The notes: generated from the sequence alone by a model not told the origin. 64,000 bases of DNA from Demequina litorisediminis (GCF_030161615.1 NZ_BSUN01000001.1:2170001-2234000); one strand, 5' to 3'. Shown: positions 37,558 through 47,962, counted from the first letter of the stretch. Made by a program: numbers and translations.

Positions 37558-37677
37558 GCGCGTGGCCGTGACTCCCGCCCCGGGTTGTGCCGGGAGTGTT
37601 GCGGCAAGTCTCTGGATGAGGCATACTTGCTCCTGCGGACCCGCCCCACTCTCGTGGACAAGCGGGTCTTGCTGTAT

Positions 37678-38369
37678 CTACAGCAACAACGGGCCGCCGT
37701 TGACGTCGCTTGGCTGGATGTAGCGCTCGTACCAGTCCCAGCCGAACTCGTTGTTCGGGTGACGATTCAGGTGGGTGAAGACGCTGTACGCGACCAGGTC
37801 CGCCATCTGGACCCACTGCGAACTCTTTGAGTCGTGCATCATCGGGTCCTCAATGACGTGCCGCGTGTCCAGCGGGAGCGACCTGTGGGCGTTGAGGTAG
37901 GTCGCGTCGCTGCCGTCTCCGTCCATGCTGACGAGCGCGTAGGTATCCGCGGCGCGATGCTCCGCGTCCCAGCGGTGGACTAGGTTGCGGTAGACATCTC
38001 CACGTTCGCGGTGGTAGTCGCGGCCCTTGGCTTCGGTGCGCCGGTAGACGGCGCCCGTGGAGATTGCGGGTTGCGAGGCGAGGGTCTCGAGGCAACGTTC
38101 CGCGATCGCTCGCCCGAGCGCCTTGCGCTCTTCGAGGTCGTCGCTGAACGCGGTGGTGATGCTCGTGCGGCCGTTGACGTACTTGGTGGCATGCAGTTCG
38201 GCGGATGGGGGGACCTGGTGATCACGATAGAACTCCTTGCGAAGGCTCAAGGAGGGTGCGCAAGGCGCCGCGCCAGTGCTCGGGAGCAACCTCGATCCAG
38301 GCTGTAGACGATCAGCCCCTGGTCGACCGTGCCGGAGTCGTCGACGTAGACCATTCGTGAGATGCTCAC
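37678..38369 (-). CDS. DUF3800 domain protein
   Basis: About 229 residues after correction. DUF3800 proteins have an RNase H-like core; here the first strand is MVYVDDSGT with its two Asp, and the later acidic segment is YALVSMDGDGSD followed by SSQWVQMADLVAYSV, the C-terminal family motif. AGCT expansions at 38299 and 38243 split it; restored, the text reads SWIEVAPEHWRGALRTLL. GTG 38369 has AAGGAGG eight bases upstream. It overlaps the stop of the upstream winged-helix gene (GTGA), so they are translationally coupled. The role is unknown; DUF3800 genes are frequent on plasmids, phages and defence islands. Confidence 0.8.
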
Positions 38370-39217
38370 GATCCCTCCTTAACGCGCGCCAGACGGGTTT
38401 CGCGCCGCAGACGCGCGCGTCGTTCGCGGGCGGCTCGTTTCTGAAGGGCCGCACGCGACTTGTGGGAGTAGACGCCGGTCAGCGAGTACCAGGTCCGGGT
38501 CGTGTAGCCAGGTGCTGCGAGCGGCGCCTTGATGCGTTCGCGCCGTCGGTGGATCAGGCCAAGGCTCGTCGAGCGCCTCCACGCCGTTCTGGTGACTTGC
38601 GCTTGATGCCGTACCAGTCCTCCAGGCCGTCGTAGGTGAACCAGACCTCCTCTTTGCTGTTGGTTTCCTTGGCGATCACGAGGAGCATGACCAGTGCAGG
38701 CAGGAGAGCCTTCGCGAAGAGTTCGTCCTTCCAGAACTCGTCCGGCAGCGCGAAGTAGGTGTTGAACCGATCGCGCCTGCCTCCGGGGAACTCGTAGTCG
38801 GCGGCTGCGTCCTCCCGACGAGGTGCGGGGCGGATCAGGCGCCCCTCACGCTTGGCACCCTTGGTCACTAGCCCGAGTTCGGCCAGATCCGCCCACGAGC
38901 GCGACAGGGTCGAGGCGGACCATGTGGGCGCTCCCTTGGCGGTGAGGGCCCGGATCCACACGTCGCCCTCAAGCGGGCGCTTGCGGTCGTGCAGCCAGGG
39001 CCAGCACGTCAGCAGGAGGAGGTACAGCAGGAGCGCGCGGTGCTTGCGCTGGTGAAGCATGCGTGCGAGGGTCGAGTCTCGGGGGCCTGTGGGGTCGGGA
39101 AGGCTGTACGAGGACATGGCGCAACTGGGTATAGCCGCGCGCCGACAGTCGCGTAAGGTCGGCCCTCGTGTCTTCCGGTGTGGCGTTCGCCAGTTCGTCG
39201 TTCATGGTCGACATCAA
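38366..39217 (-). CDS. Winged-helix replication-initiator-like protein
   Basis: About 282 residues with two winged-helix-like segments. The first follows the helix KHRALLLYLLLLTCWPW and contains STLSRSWADLAELGLVTKG; the second contains WYGIKRKS and, after correction, NGVEALDELGLIHRRRERIK. Two such domains with a very basic tail (RERRARLRRETRLARV) resemble plasmid replication or partition regulators. AGCT expansions lie at 39101 and 38562, with another one-base shift near 38595. The first fixes the start: MSTMNDELANATPEDTRADL at 39217 or 39214 runs directly into the conserved part. It overlaps the DUF3800 start by four bases. Confidence 0.6.
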
Positions 39218-39479
39218 ACCAGAACCACGTGGTGACCAGCCCAGAACTGGTGGGTCCTGACTTGCCGTCTGACGCCACCCAATGGGATACCGTTTCGATT
39301 CTCCGATGCGACACTTCGTTCGACGCTTCGGATACCCCTCACGCGGATTGCGCGCGAGTGTCTTTCAACTTCTCTCTAAAGTCTGCCACCGTACGAATCT
39401 CAGGTTCTTGAGCGGTTCAGGCCCGATGTGAGGCGCCGAACCGGTTTCCGGGCCGCCGGCGCCGCGCTCTGGTTCGGCT

Positions 39480-39660
39480 GGCGCGGGAGGACGACCGAGC
39501 AGAAGCTCGCGAGTTCGAGCGACGAGCTCGGACGCGACTGCCGAGAGAACCCGGTCGCGGCGCCGGCGGCCACCGTGTGGGTGCGGGCGTGGCTGTCGAT
39601 TCCGATGACATATTGCGCCCCGGGCTTCGTGGAGACCGTGGCGTGACGGGTGCCGAAGGT
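39480..39660 (-). pseudogene. IS110-family transposase N-terminal remnant
   Basis: A minus-strand frame reads STKPGAQYVIGIDSHARTHTVAA, which matches the start of IS110/IS1111 DEDD transposases, with the first catalytic Asp. The similarity fades after about 25 further residues and no full-length transposase follows. It is probably a scar of an insertion or deletion inside the island. The rest of 39218-39759 holds nothing I can name. Confidence 0.45.
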
Positions 39661-39759
39661 GCGCGGGCGTCGTTGCCTGCATCGCCGTGAGCGGCATCTC
39701 GGTCGGTTGCGCGTCGAAGCGGCGGCGCCGGCCGCTCAGGGGTCGAGGTGTGCACGTTC

Positions 39760-39789
39760 TTGATCGACGGAAATAGTGACAGGTATGAT
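39760..39789 (+). promoter_or_regulatory. Candidate promoter of abiEi-abiEii
   Basis: TTGATC (39760-39765) and TATGAT (39784-39789) are separated by 18 bp, 45 bp before the abiEi ATG, in an AT-rich pocket. Antitoxins of this family autorepress, so an operator is expected here, but I see no strong inverted repeat. Confidence 0.6.
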
Positions 39790-39833
39790 TTATCTGTTCA
39801 TGTTTTCGTCGGCGTGGCTGGGAGGGCGCGGGC

Positions 39834-40415
39834 ATGGCTTCATCTGCAGATCCCATGATGCTCCGCTACGAGTCGCTCGCGGATGATGGCCTGACCAGGC
39901 ATCGGCTCCGGGCCTTGCTAAGCGCGGGGAGTACGAGCGCATCGCGCCCGGCCTGTTCCTGCGTGCCGGTGCGGCTGACGACACGACCGCGGCATGGATG
40001 ACCATCGCCGCCAAACGTCCGCAAGCGACGCTGTGCCTGCTCTCGGCGCTCGCCTTGCACGAGCCTGACCGACGAGATCCCCACTCGCTCGCACATCGCG
40101 ATCCCGCGCGGGATGCAGCCGATCGAAGCGCCGACGGCTCCCATCGCGTGGCACCGATTCGACGCAGCGACATATGACATCGGGCGAGGCGAGTACCGGC
40201 TGCCGGGCGGACTGACTATCGGCCTGTACTCCGCGGAGCGGACGATCGTCGACCTGTTCCGACTGCGCCACGACTGGGGCAGCGACCTCGCGATCGGGGC
40301 GCTGAAGCGATGGCGGCGCGCTCGCGAGAGCAGCCCGTCTGCGCTGCTCTCGATGGCCGCATCGTTCCCCAAGGCCCAGCCTGCGATCCGGACTGCATTG
40401 GAGATCCTGTTGTGA
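39834..40415 (+). CDS. abiEi: Type IV antitoxin, AbiEi family
   Basis: About 193 residues after correction. The N-terminal winged helix contains LTRHRLRALL and KRGEYERIAPGLFLRAG, followed by the AbiEi C-terminal domain with LCLLSALALHELTDEIP, IAIPRGM and YSAERTIVDLFRLRHDWG. It is expected to repress its own promoter and to counteract AbiEii. A base is missing near 39917 (GCTAAGCGC) and an AGCT expansion lies at 40062. ATG 39834 is preceded by GGGAGG. The stop overlaps the GTG of the toxin gene (TTGTGAG), giving the standard coupled operon. Confidence 0.88.
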
Positions 40416-41313
40416 GTCCGAACCCTCAGCGCGGCACGCCCGCCGGTGATGCGGTCCTCGCGATCCGTGGTCTCGCGCGGGCAACCGGCGGGGACGTCCA
40501 GGAGCCTGCAGGCGCTGTATGTTCTCGAGGCGTTCCTCGTTCGGATCGCTGCGAGCGACCATCGCGATGACTTCGTGCTCAAGGGCGGCGTCCTTCTCGC
40601 GGCTTTCGCGCTGCGCCGGCCGACGAAGGACATCGAACTACAAGCGACGGGGCTTGCGAACGATGCGGCCGACGTCGCCGAGCGAATACGTGCGATCGCT
40701 TCGATCGATATCGAGGACGGCGTCGTCTTCGACGTTGACAGCGTGGCGGCAACCGCGATCCGCGACGCGGATGAGTACGCCGGGGTCCGCGTGCGACTCG
40801 CCGGACATCTCGGCCGCTCGCGGGTGACGATCGGTATCGACGCCAACTTCGGCGATCCCATTTGGCCTGCCCCCACTCTCGTGGAGGTGCCCGGACTGCT
40901 CGAGCCTGGGCAGGAGGGGATCAGGCTGCTCGGCTATCCGCTGACGATGGTGCTCTCCCAGAAGATCGTCACCATGGTCGACCGCGGCGAGGCGAACACC
41001 CGCTGGCGAGACTTCGCCGATGTTTAAACGCTCACTCGCTCACCGCCTGTGGACGCGGGGAGCCTCCGCGCATCGTCTGAGACCGTCGCCCGCTACCGCG
41101 GCGTCGAGCTCATGCCGCTTCTGCCCGGGATTGCCGGCATGCCGGCATTCGCACAGGCGAAGTGGGCCGCGTGGCGACGCCGCACCGGCAGGCTTGGCGA
41201 GCCTCCCTGAGGCCTTCGGCGAGGTGCTGGCGGCAGTCTCCGTGTTCGCCGACCCTGTCCTCGGATCACGGGTCGTGCGCGTCTGGGATCCGGTCGCGCG
41301 GCGCTGGGGCTGA
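40412..41313 (+). CDS. abiEii: Type IV toxin, AbiEii nucleotidyltransferase family, with internal stop
   Basis: Nucleotidyltransferase-like toxin, 299 residues if complete. It has the DUF1814 core: VLEAFLVRIAAS, FVLKGGVLLAAFALRRPTKDIEL, FDVDSVAATAIRD and the Lys motif in LSQKIVTMVDRGEANTRWRDFADV. As assembled, TAA at 41025-41027 follows DFADV; the same frame continues with a normal AbiEii tail (TLTRSP, ARYRGVELMP, KWAAWRRR), so a one-base change from TAC would restore it. AGCT expansions at 40503 and 41200 also need correction. The stop is not explained by an indel, so the toxin may truly be truncated after about 204 residues. GTG 40412 is the start. Confidence 0.82.
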
Positions 41314-41494
41314 GCGCGGCCGATGGGGCTCTGCAGCGCGCGAGCCTCATCAAGAACCCATCAGATTCAGCCGTGACCAACCTGAGGCATCCGGGTACAG
41401 TCGGAATGAGCGAACCGCCGCCTTCCTTCGCATCGCCAGGGAACTCGCGTATTCCCTGGACAACCGTGAAGGTCCGGAAAGTCGCCGGATCCTC

Positions 41495-41529
41495 CAGAGG
41501 GTCGCAGGTTCAAATCCTGTCACCCCGAC
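41495..41529 (+). repeat. attR, 35-bp copy of the tRNA-Pro 3' end
   Basis: Perfect copy of 32129-32163. It marks the right end of the island, about 180 bp after the toxin gene. A short hairpin (CCAGGGAA, 41441-41448, with TTCCCTGG) lies between them. The upstream half of the tRNA is absent here. Confidence 0.9.
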
Positions 41530-41597
41530 TTGTTGCCGGGGCCGCGTGGTAATGCGCCCCGCGCGCCACCACGCAGCCCCAAACCAGGCTCCGCGCC

Positions 41598-42531
41598 TTA
41601 CGGAACGGTGTGGCCCGCAGCGCGGAACATCTCGTACCACTCGGCCCTGGTGAGGACCACATCGGCGCCCTGGGCTGCCGCCTCCACGCGCGACGGCGTC
41701 GTGGTGCCCACGACCACCTGCATCTGCGCGGGGTGACGGGTGAGCCACGCGACGGCGATGCCCTCGGGCGGCACGTCGTACTGGGCCGCGAGACGATCCA
41801 CGACGGCGTTGAGTTCGCCGTACTTGGGGTTGCCGAGGAACGGGCCGTCGAAGAAGCGTGCCTGGAACGGTGACCATGCCTGCAGGGTGATGTCGTTCAG
41901 GCGGCAGTAGTCGACCACGCCGTTGTCGCGGTCGATCGACTGGTCAAGGTCGCCCATGTTGGCGGCGATCCCGCTGGCGATCGCCGGGGCGTGGGTCACT
42001 GACAGGCTGGATCTGGTTGGCGACGAGCGGCTGCTCGACGCTGCGCTTCAGGAGTTCGATCTGGCCGGGCGTGTGGTTCGAGACGCCGAAGTGGCGGACC
42101 TTGCCTGCGGCGTGGAGGTCGGCGAACGCGCGCGCTACCTCGTCGGGCTCCATGAGCGCGTCGGGGCGGTGCAGCAGCAGAATGTCGAGGTAGTCGGTGT
42201 CCAGCGCCGCCAGCGACGCGTTCGCCGACTCGACGATGTGCTCGTACGAGAAGTCGAAGTACGGTCCCGGATGGCGGATGCCGCACTTGGTCTGAATGGT
42301 CAGCGCCTCACGCTGCGCGGGGCTGAGCCGCAGCGCCTCCGAGAACCGCTGCTCGCAGCCGTGATACGGCGGGCCGTAAAGGTCGGCGTGGTCCATGAAG
42401 TCGATGCCTGCGTCGAGGGCCGTGCGCACGAGGGTGCGGATCTCCTCGTCGGACTTGTCCTTGATCCGCATGAGTCCCAACACCACGGCGGGCGCGGTGA
42501 TGTCGGTACCAGGCAGCGTGAACGTCTTCAT
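41598..42531 (-). CDS. Aldo/keto reductase (second)
   Basis: NADPH-dependent TIM-barrel reductase, 310 residues after correction. It has FMDHADLYGPPY with the catalytic Asp and Tyr, LTIQTKCGIRHP with the Lys, ILLLHRPDALMEP with the His, and KVRHFGVSNHTPGQI. The C-terminal cofactor region reads QVVVGTTTPSRVEAAAQGAD. This pattern matches the YdhF-like subgroup. One AGCT expansion at 42004 (CAGCTG read as CAGGCTG) splits it. ATG 42531 starts MKTFTLPGTD. It is the first chromosomal gene beyond attR. Substrate unknown. Confidence 0.9.
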
Positions 42532-42696
42532 GGATGGGCTCCTCGTTGGGCTCAGGGGACGACCACCACGGTAGTCCCGTCCCGCAGTCCTCAGGTTCAG
42601 CGAAGAGCCGGGCGCTCGTGATGCGCCCCCGCCCGGTGCGCGCCACACTGGAGGTGGGCGCGGACGCGCCGCGCTCACGCGTCGAAGGAGTCCGCC

Positions 42697-43208
42697 ATGG
42701 CCACCACCGCCCACATCGTCGTCGGGGTCGTGCCCGGCCAGCCCGATGCCGTCGTCGCCACCGCGGCGCACTTCGCCCGCCTGCTGGGCGCCGACGTGGT
42801 CTGCGCCTGGGTGGACTCCGTGCGCCTGCCGATCGAGCGTCGCCTGGATGGCTCCGTGGTGTCCGTGTCGATGAGCGTGGAAGTCGCCGACACCCTCGTC
42901 GAGGTGATGGATCCCGAGCGAGGCGCGCCTCGGCGCGGTGCTGAACGACGCCGGCGTTCAGTGGAGCACGCGCGCGCTCGCGGGCCTGCCGTCGCAGCAG
43001 GCTCGCGGACGTCGCCGATGAGGTCGATGCCGCGCTCATCGTGGTCGGCACGCGTGAGCCAGGCCTTCGCGGCACGCTTCACGAGTTTTTCTCCGGCTCG
43101 GTGGCGGCACAACTGTCGCACCGGCAGCATCGTCCGGTCCTGGTGGTGCCGCTCGCGCCCGTGGGGCCCGAGGGTGAGTTGCCGTGGGAGGACGGCGCGG
43201 GGGCCTGA
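42697..43208 (+). CDS. Universal stress protein (UspA family)
   Basis: About 170 residues with one Usp domain. It begins TAHIVVGVVPGQPDAVVATAAHFARLL, a first strand and helix typical of the fold; the C-terminal ATP-binding signature is AALIVVGTREPGLRGTLHEFFSGSVAAQLSHRQHRPVLVVP (shown here in parts: VVGTREPG, FSGSVAAQL, PVLVVP). Frame breaks: near 42917, where GAGCTCGAG appears to have lost two bases, and an AGCT expansion at 42999. ATG 42697 follows AAGGAG. It stands alone, 165 bp from the divergent reductase gene. Confidence 0.83.
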
Positions 43209-43340
43209 TCACCGCATTCGTGCGGACCGTCAACATATCTGTTGCGAGTGTCGAATCGCTTCGATAGCGTCGCAGGTGGCGTCCCTCAGCGCCGCCGTGG
43301 CGATGTAGCCACGGAGCACCGACACAAAGGAGTGTTGACC

Positions 43341-46010
43341 GTGAGATTCCTGACCGTGGCCGCGTCCCTCGCCGCCACCGGCACCGCGCTTGTCGCCGCG
43401 GTGCCCGCCCTCGCCGCGCCGCAGGGCGCCACGGGCGGCGCCCACCGAGCCGAGGCATCGGCCGCATCCCACCTGGCCGAGGCATCGGCCACGCCCGAGG
43501 CCGCCACCTACGACTGGTCCAACGCCGCCATCTCCGGCGGCGGCTATGTCCCCGGCATCATCTACAGCCAGACTGAGCCTGGCCTCGTCTACGCCCGCAC
43601 GGACATCGGCGGCGCCTACCGGCTCGACCGCGCCACGGACACCTGGGTGCCGCTCCTGGACCACGTGGGCTGGGACGACTGGAACCGGCTCGGCGTCCTG
43701 AGCCTCGCCACCGATCCCGTCGACACCCACCGCGTCTACGCCGCGACCGGCATGTACACGAACGAGTGGGACCCGGACAACGGCGCGATCCTGCGCTCCG
43801 ACGACTACGGCGAGACATGGGAGGCGACCGAGCCTGCCGTTCAAGGTGGGCGGCAATATGCCTGGGCGTGGCATCGGCGAGCGACTCGTGGTGGACCCCG
43901 GCGACAACGACGTCCTCTACTACGGCGCCGAGACCGGAAACGGGCTGTGGCGATCGACGGATGCGGGCGTCACCTTCTCGCAGGTCGAGTCCTTCCCGAA
44001 CGTCGGCGACTTCATCCCCGACGCGGGCTCGGGCAACTCCTACCTCGAACAGAACCTGGGGGTCCTTTGGACCGCCTTCGACGCGGACTCGGCCGAGGCG
44101 GGCCCCTCGCAGACCCTCATCACGGCGGTCGCCGACGTCGACGACCCGCTGTACCGCTCCGATGACGGCGGCGAGACCTGGACGCCGATCGCCAACGCGC
44201 CCACGGGCTACATCGCCCACCACGGTGTCATCGACCAGGCGAGCCGCTCGCTCTACCTCACCACCTCGAACACGTCCGGCCCCTACGACGGGTCCGACGG
44301 AGAGGTGTGGCGCTACGACCTCGACTCGGGCGCCTGGACCGACATCACGCCGCAGGGGCGTCCCGTGGGTGGCGACTTCGGCTTCGGCGGCCTCACCGTG
44401 GATCGCTCCGACCCCGACACCCTGATGGTCGTCTCGCAGATCCAGTGGTGGCCGGACGTGCTGATCTTCCGCTCCACCGATCGCGGCGAGACCTGGAGCG
44501 CCATCTGGGACTACGACTACAGCAACGGGGGAGAGTTCTCCTCCCGTTACGACCAGGACATCTCGGCCGTGCCGTGGCTCCGGTTCGGCAAGGAGGTGGG
44601 GGAGCCGCGAATGTGGGCCGAGCCCACGCCCAAGGCTCGGCTGGATGGTATCGGCCCTGGAAATCGACCCGTTCAACTCCGACGAACTGATGTACGGCAC
44701 GGGAGCCACCATCTATCGCAGCGGCAACCTCACCGACTGGGATCTGGACGGAGGCGTGATCGATATCGCGCCCGCCGCCCAAGGGATCGAGGAGACCGCC
44801 ATTCAGGATCTGGTGGCGCCCACGGGCGACGTGGCTCTCGTGTCGGCGATGCTCGACCTCGGGGGCTTTGTCCACGAGGACATCGCGACCGTCAGCGATG
44901 CGTTCCAGGGGCCCTACTTTGGCGGCGGCACCAGCGTCGATGCCGCCGGACGCGACGGCGCGACCGTGGCGCGAGCGGGCACCGACGGGTCCGGCGCGCA
45001 CCTCGCTGCCGTGTCGCACGATGGGGGTGGCACCTGGGTTGCGTCGCCCGCGGCCGCAGACGCGAGTGGTCCGGGGACGGTCGCCGTGGGCGCGGAGGGA
45101 AGCGCCGTCGTGTGGTCGCCCGCGGGGGCCGATGCCCTCTTCAGCACGGACGGCGGAGACACCTGGGAGACGGCGGCAGGGCTGCCCGCAGGCGCCAGGA
45201 TCGAAGCCGACCGGGTGGATCCGCATGCCTTCTACGGCTTCCTCGGCGGCGACTTCTTCGTCTCCGCTGACGGCGGGGCCACCTTCGTGGCGACGCCCGC
45301 ACAGGGCCTGCCGGTCGAGGGCAACGTCCGCTTCGCCGCGGTGCCCGGCGCCCCGGGCGCGCTCTGGCTTGCCGGAGGCGAGGAGGACGGCACATACGGC
45401 CTGTGGCGCACGGCCGATGCTGGCAGCACCTGGCAGCGCGTCGACGGCTTCGACGAGGCGGACACCGTGGGGTTCGGCAAGGCGGCCCCCGGTGCGACAT
45501 CGCCCGCGATCTATGTCGCCGCCAAGCGCGACGGCGTGCGCGGTGTGTGGCGCTCGATCGACGGTGGCGACACCTGGGTCCGCATCAACGACGACGAGCA
45601 CCAGTGGGGCTGGATTGGCGCCGACATCGAAGGAGACCCGGACGTGTTCGGCCGGGTCTACATCGCCACCAATGGACGCGGCATCGTGGTGGGAGATGAC
45701 TCGACCGCCGCGGCTGCGGACCCGTGGTCGCCCGCGGCGACCTACGGCGCAGGTGATGTTGTCACCTACGACGATGCGACCTGGGTCGCTTCGTGGTGGA
45801 CTCGAGGCCAGGCGCCTGGCGGCGTCTCTGGGCCGTGGCAGGAGGTCGCCGCGGAGGACTCGGGGATCGCCGTGTGGACTGCGTCGCGGACGTTCACGCG
45901 CGGCGACGTGGTGACGCACGGCGGCGAGCCTGTGGCGCGCGAAATGGTACGCGCGGGGCAGCGAGCCGGGGGCCTCGGAGTACGGCCCGTGGGAGGCGCT
46001 TCAGTACTGA
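43341..46010 (+). CDS. Secreted GH74 xyloglucanase with two CBM5/12-like modules
   Basis: Extracellular endoglucanase of about 888 residues, expected to cut xyloglucan. A Sec signal peptide ends near ALAAPQG. The GH74 double beta-propeller follows, with GGGYVPGIIYSQTEPGLVYARTDIGGAYR, whose Asp is the family catalytic residue, and repeated propeller turns (SDDYGETWE, STDAGVTFS, SIDGGDTWV). Two C-terminal modules share the Trp-rich pattern of CBM5/12: WSPAATYGAGDVVTYDDATW and WTASRTFTRGDVVTHGGELW. AGCT expansions at 43831, 44633 and 45927 split it. GTG 43341 has AAAGGAG eight bases upstream. No other polysaccharide genes are adjacent. The quoted first motif is longer in the protein; the key part is YARTDIGGAYR. 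Confidence 0.9.
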
Positions 46011-46035
46011 GTTGCGTCGAGGCTGAGGCGCCGTG

Positions 46036-46085
46036 CCGAGGGGGATCCGGATCCGTGCACGATGGTGCGGATCCGGACCCCTCGG
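46036..46085. terminator. Hairpin terminator after GH74 gene
   Basis: Nearly perfect inverted repeat between 46036-46055 and 46068-46085, built on CCGAGGGG and GGATCCGG, between the convergent GH74 and SRPBCC genes. Confidence 0.7.
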
Positions 46086-46092
46086 TCAGCCG

Positions 46093-46518
46093 TCAGGCGT
46101 CGACGCTCTCGGCGAGGGCATTGCCGACCACGAAGCCCATGACCTCGGGAAGGCCGGCGGCAATCTTGCGTCCCGCGACGAGCCAGTACAGCCAGCCGAG
46201 CGGACCAGTGCCCTGCACGCCGTGGCGCACGCGCAGCCCCTCGGCCGAGGGGGCCATGTGGTGCGGGAAGCGCAGCGACCCGAGCGGCAGCACGATCTCG
46301 AATGTCATCTCCTCGCACTCCTTGAGTTCCAAGAAGCGGATGCGCTGAGCACCTCCGGACACAAGGGTGCCGCGTGTGCCCACCGCGGGCGGGGTGGCGA
46401 AGTCGCAGGCGTCCACGCCGGGATCGTCCGTCACCCAGTCGGCGGGCGTGGTCCAGCGCTTCCACACGGCATCGGCCGATGCGGTGGTGAGGACGGTATG
46501 GGAGCGGCCAAGAGGCAT
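46093..46518 (-). CDS. SRPBCC family protein
   Basis: 141 residues of the START-like ligand-binding fold: HTVLTTASADAVWKRWTTPADW at the N-terminus (motif core AVWKRWTTPADW), a TRGTLVSGG strand and a C-terminal helix with AGLPEVMGFVVGNAL. No catalytic residues are recognisable. It lies 24 bp after the amine oxidase gene on the same strand and is the last gene of the MFS-oxidase-SRPBCC operon. A role in handling the substrate or product of the oxidase is possible. Confidence 0.8.
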   Translation of the reverse strand: MPLGRSHTVLTTASADAVWKRWTTPADWVTDDPGVDACDFATPPAVGTRGTLVSGGAQRIRFLELKECEEMTFEIVLPLGSLRFPHHMAPSAEGLRVRHGVQGTGPLGWLYWLVAGRKIAAGLPEVMGFVVGNALAESVDA

Positions 46519-46542
46519 GGGGGTCTCCTTCGAGGGTGCGGG

Positions 46543-47962
46543 TCAGGCGGGAATGGCGACGGCGGATGCGGGGGATACGGGCCGAGCTTCCAGCGTGCGG
46601 CGTGCCTCGCGGGCGGCGCGCTGGCCGGCGCGGACGGCGCCGTCCATGAAGCCGGTCATGGTCTGGGCGGTCTCGGTGCCCGCCCAGTGCAGCGGGCCGA
46701 CCGGTGTCGCGACGCCCGCGCCCACCGCGGTCCATGCGCCCGGCCCTGGGACGGCGGTGGGTCCGCCGAGCACCCAGTCCTCGTGTGCCCACCGCTGTTC
46801 GGTGTAGTCCAGCGGGGCGAGCGCGTCGGGCCCGAAGATCTCCGCGAACGATCCGAGGGCGCGGGCGCGTCGCTCCGCTGCGGGCAACGCATCCCACGCG
46901 CGGGCGTCATCGCCGCCGATGAACCCGAGGAGGACGCCGCGCTCGCCGTCCGCCGGACTCGCGTCAAACGTGGCGCAGACCGGCCCGGACGATGACTGTG
47001 ACTGGCCAGACAGTTCGCTGCGCAGTCCCGTGCCGGAGCCGTCGCGCCAGAAGGGGCGCTCGTAGACGGCGTAGGCCTTCGACAGCGTTCCCTGCGGCCA
47101 GCGCGACGGCAGCGACGCCCACGGTTCAGGCAGGGCGGGGGAGAAGGCGAGCCGCCCTCGAGCGGCGGGCGGGACCGCAATGATGGCGGCCTTGGCCTGC
47201 ACCGTGGCGCCATCGGCGACCACGCTCACACCGTCGTCGGCCCACGCTACCGAGCGCACGGGCGAGGACAGCCTCACCCTGGCGCCGAGGGCATCGGCCA
47301 TCCGTTCACTGATGGCCGCGGCGCCCTCGTGGAAGTGGCGTTCCTGAAGCCCGCCGGTGGTGCCCAGCAGCGGCCACAGGCCACCCGCCTGGCGCGCGTA
47401 GTGCAGGACGTGCAGGAACGAGATCTCGCGAGGCTCGCAGCCCCACGAGGTACGCGTGACGAACGAGAACAGCGTGACCAGCAGGTCGCCGCCGCCGCGC
47501 GAACGCAGCCAGTCCTCGAGGGTCAGCGCGTCCCATTCGCTGGCGCGGGGCGCCCTCCATGGTGCCCCGCTCGGGACGGTGGCGGCGAGCCTGTCGATGG
47601 TCGCCATCACCGTCCCGAGCCTGAGCCAGGCGCAGCGGACCGATCGGAAACGTGGATCCTTGGTACTCGCGCCTGCGGGCGCCCACCGCCATCACCTGGG
47701 CGCCCTGGTCATAGGTGGGGAAGGTGGTCAGGCCCAGTTCGGTGGCGAGCGCGACCACGTGATCCTGGCCGGGACCCACGAACGTTCCGCCCAGGTCAAC
47801 GGTGAGGCCACCGACTTCCTGGTTGCGGGTGCGGCCGCCCACGCGATCGCTTGCCTCCAGCACGACGACGTCGACGCCACTGGCCGTGAGATGGCGGGCG
47901 GCGGTGAGGCCGGAAAGGCCGGCGCCGATGATGACGACGTCGGTGGTGAGGGTGTCAGGCAT
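46543..47962 (-). CDS. Flavin monoamine oxidase-like protein
   Basis: FAD-dependent amine oxidase of about 472 residues after correction. The dinucleotide-binding motif VVIIGAGLSGLTAARHL is at the N-terminus, followed by VLEASDRVGGRTRN, and the C-terminal FAD motif is LHWAGTETAQTMTGFMDGAV. The overall length and GGLQERHFHEGAA segment fit the monoamine oxidase/putrescine oxidase group. One AGCT expansion at 47618 breaks the frame after PLRLAQ. ATG 47962 overlaps the stop of the MFS gene by eight bases, so uptake or efflux and oxidation of the same amine-like compound is a reasonable inference. Confidence 0.88.

Larger units (their letters stand above)
32129..41529. mobile_element. Integrated genomic island at tRNA-Pro(TGG)
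   Basis: About 9.4 kb bounded by a perfect 35-bp repeat of the tRNA 3' end, with a tyrosine recombinase gene next to the attL side. Base composition inside is visibly less GC-rich in parts (for example 33400-37600), and the GGCCGATGC motif that is common elsewhere in the window occurs only once inside. The cargo is a DUF4209 protein, XRE-ImmA/IrrE with a partner gene, DUF3800 with a winged-helix partner, an IS110-like remnant and AbiEi/AbiEii. No phage structural or conjugation genes are present. Stops inside the integrase and the toxin suggest that it no longer moves. Confidence 0.9.

Noticed and set aside
37638..37668. Terminator downstream of the DUF3800 gene
   Set aside because: GACCCGC and GCGGGTC can pair, but the stem is only 7 bp with a 17-base loop and no U run, so it is not reported as a feature.
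32129..41529. Prophage
   Set aside because: No capsid, tail, terminase, lysis or phage replication genes lie between the repeats.
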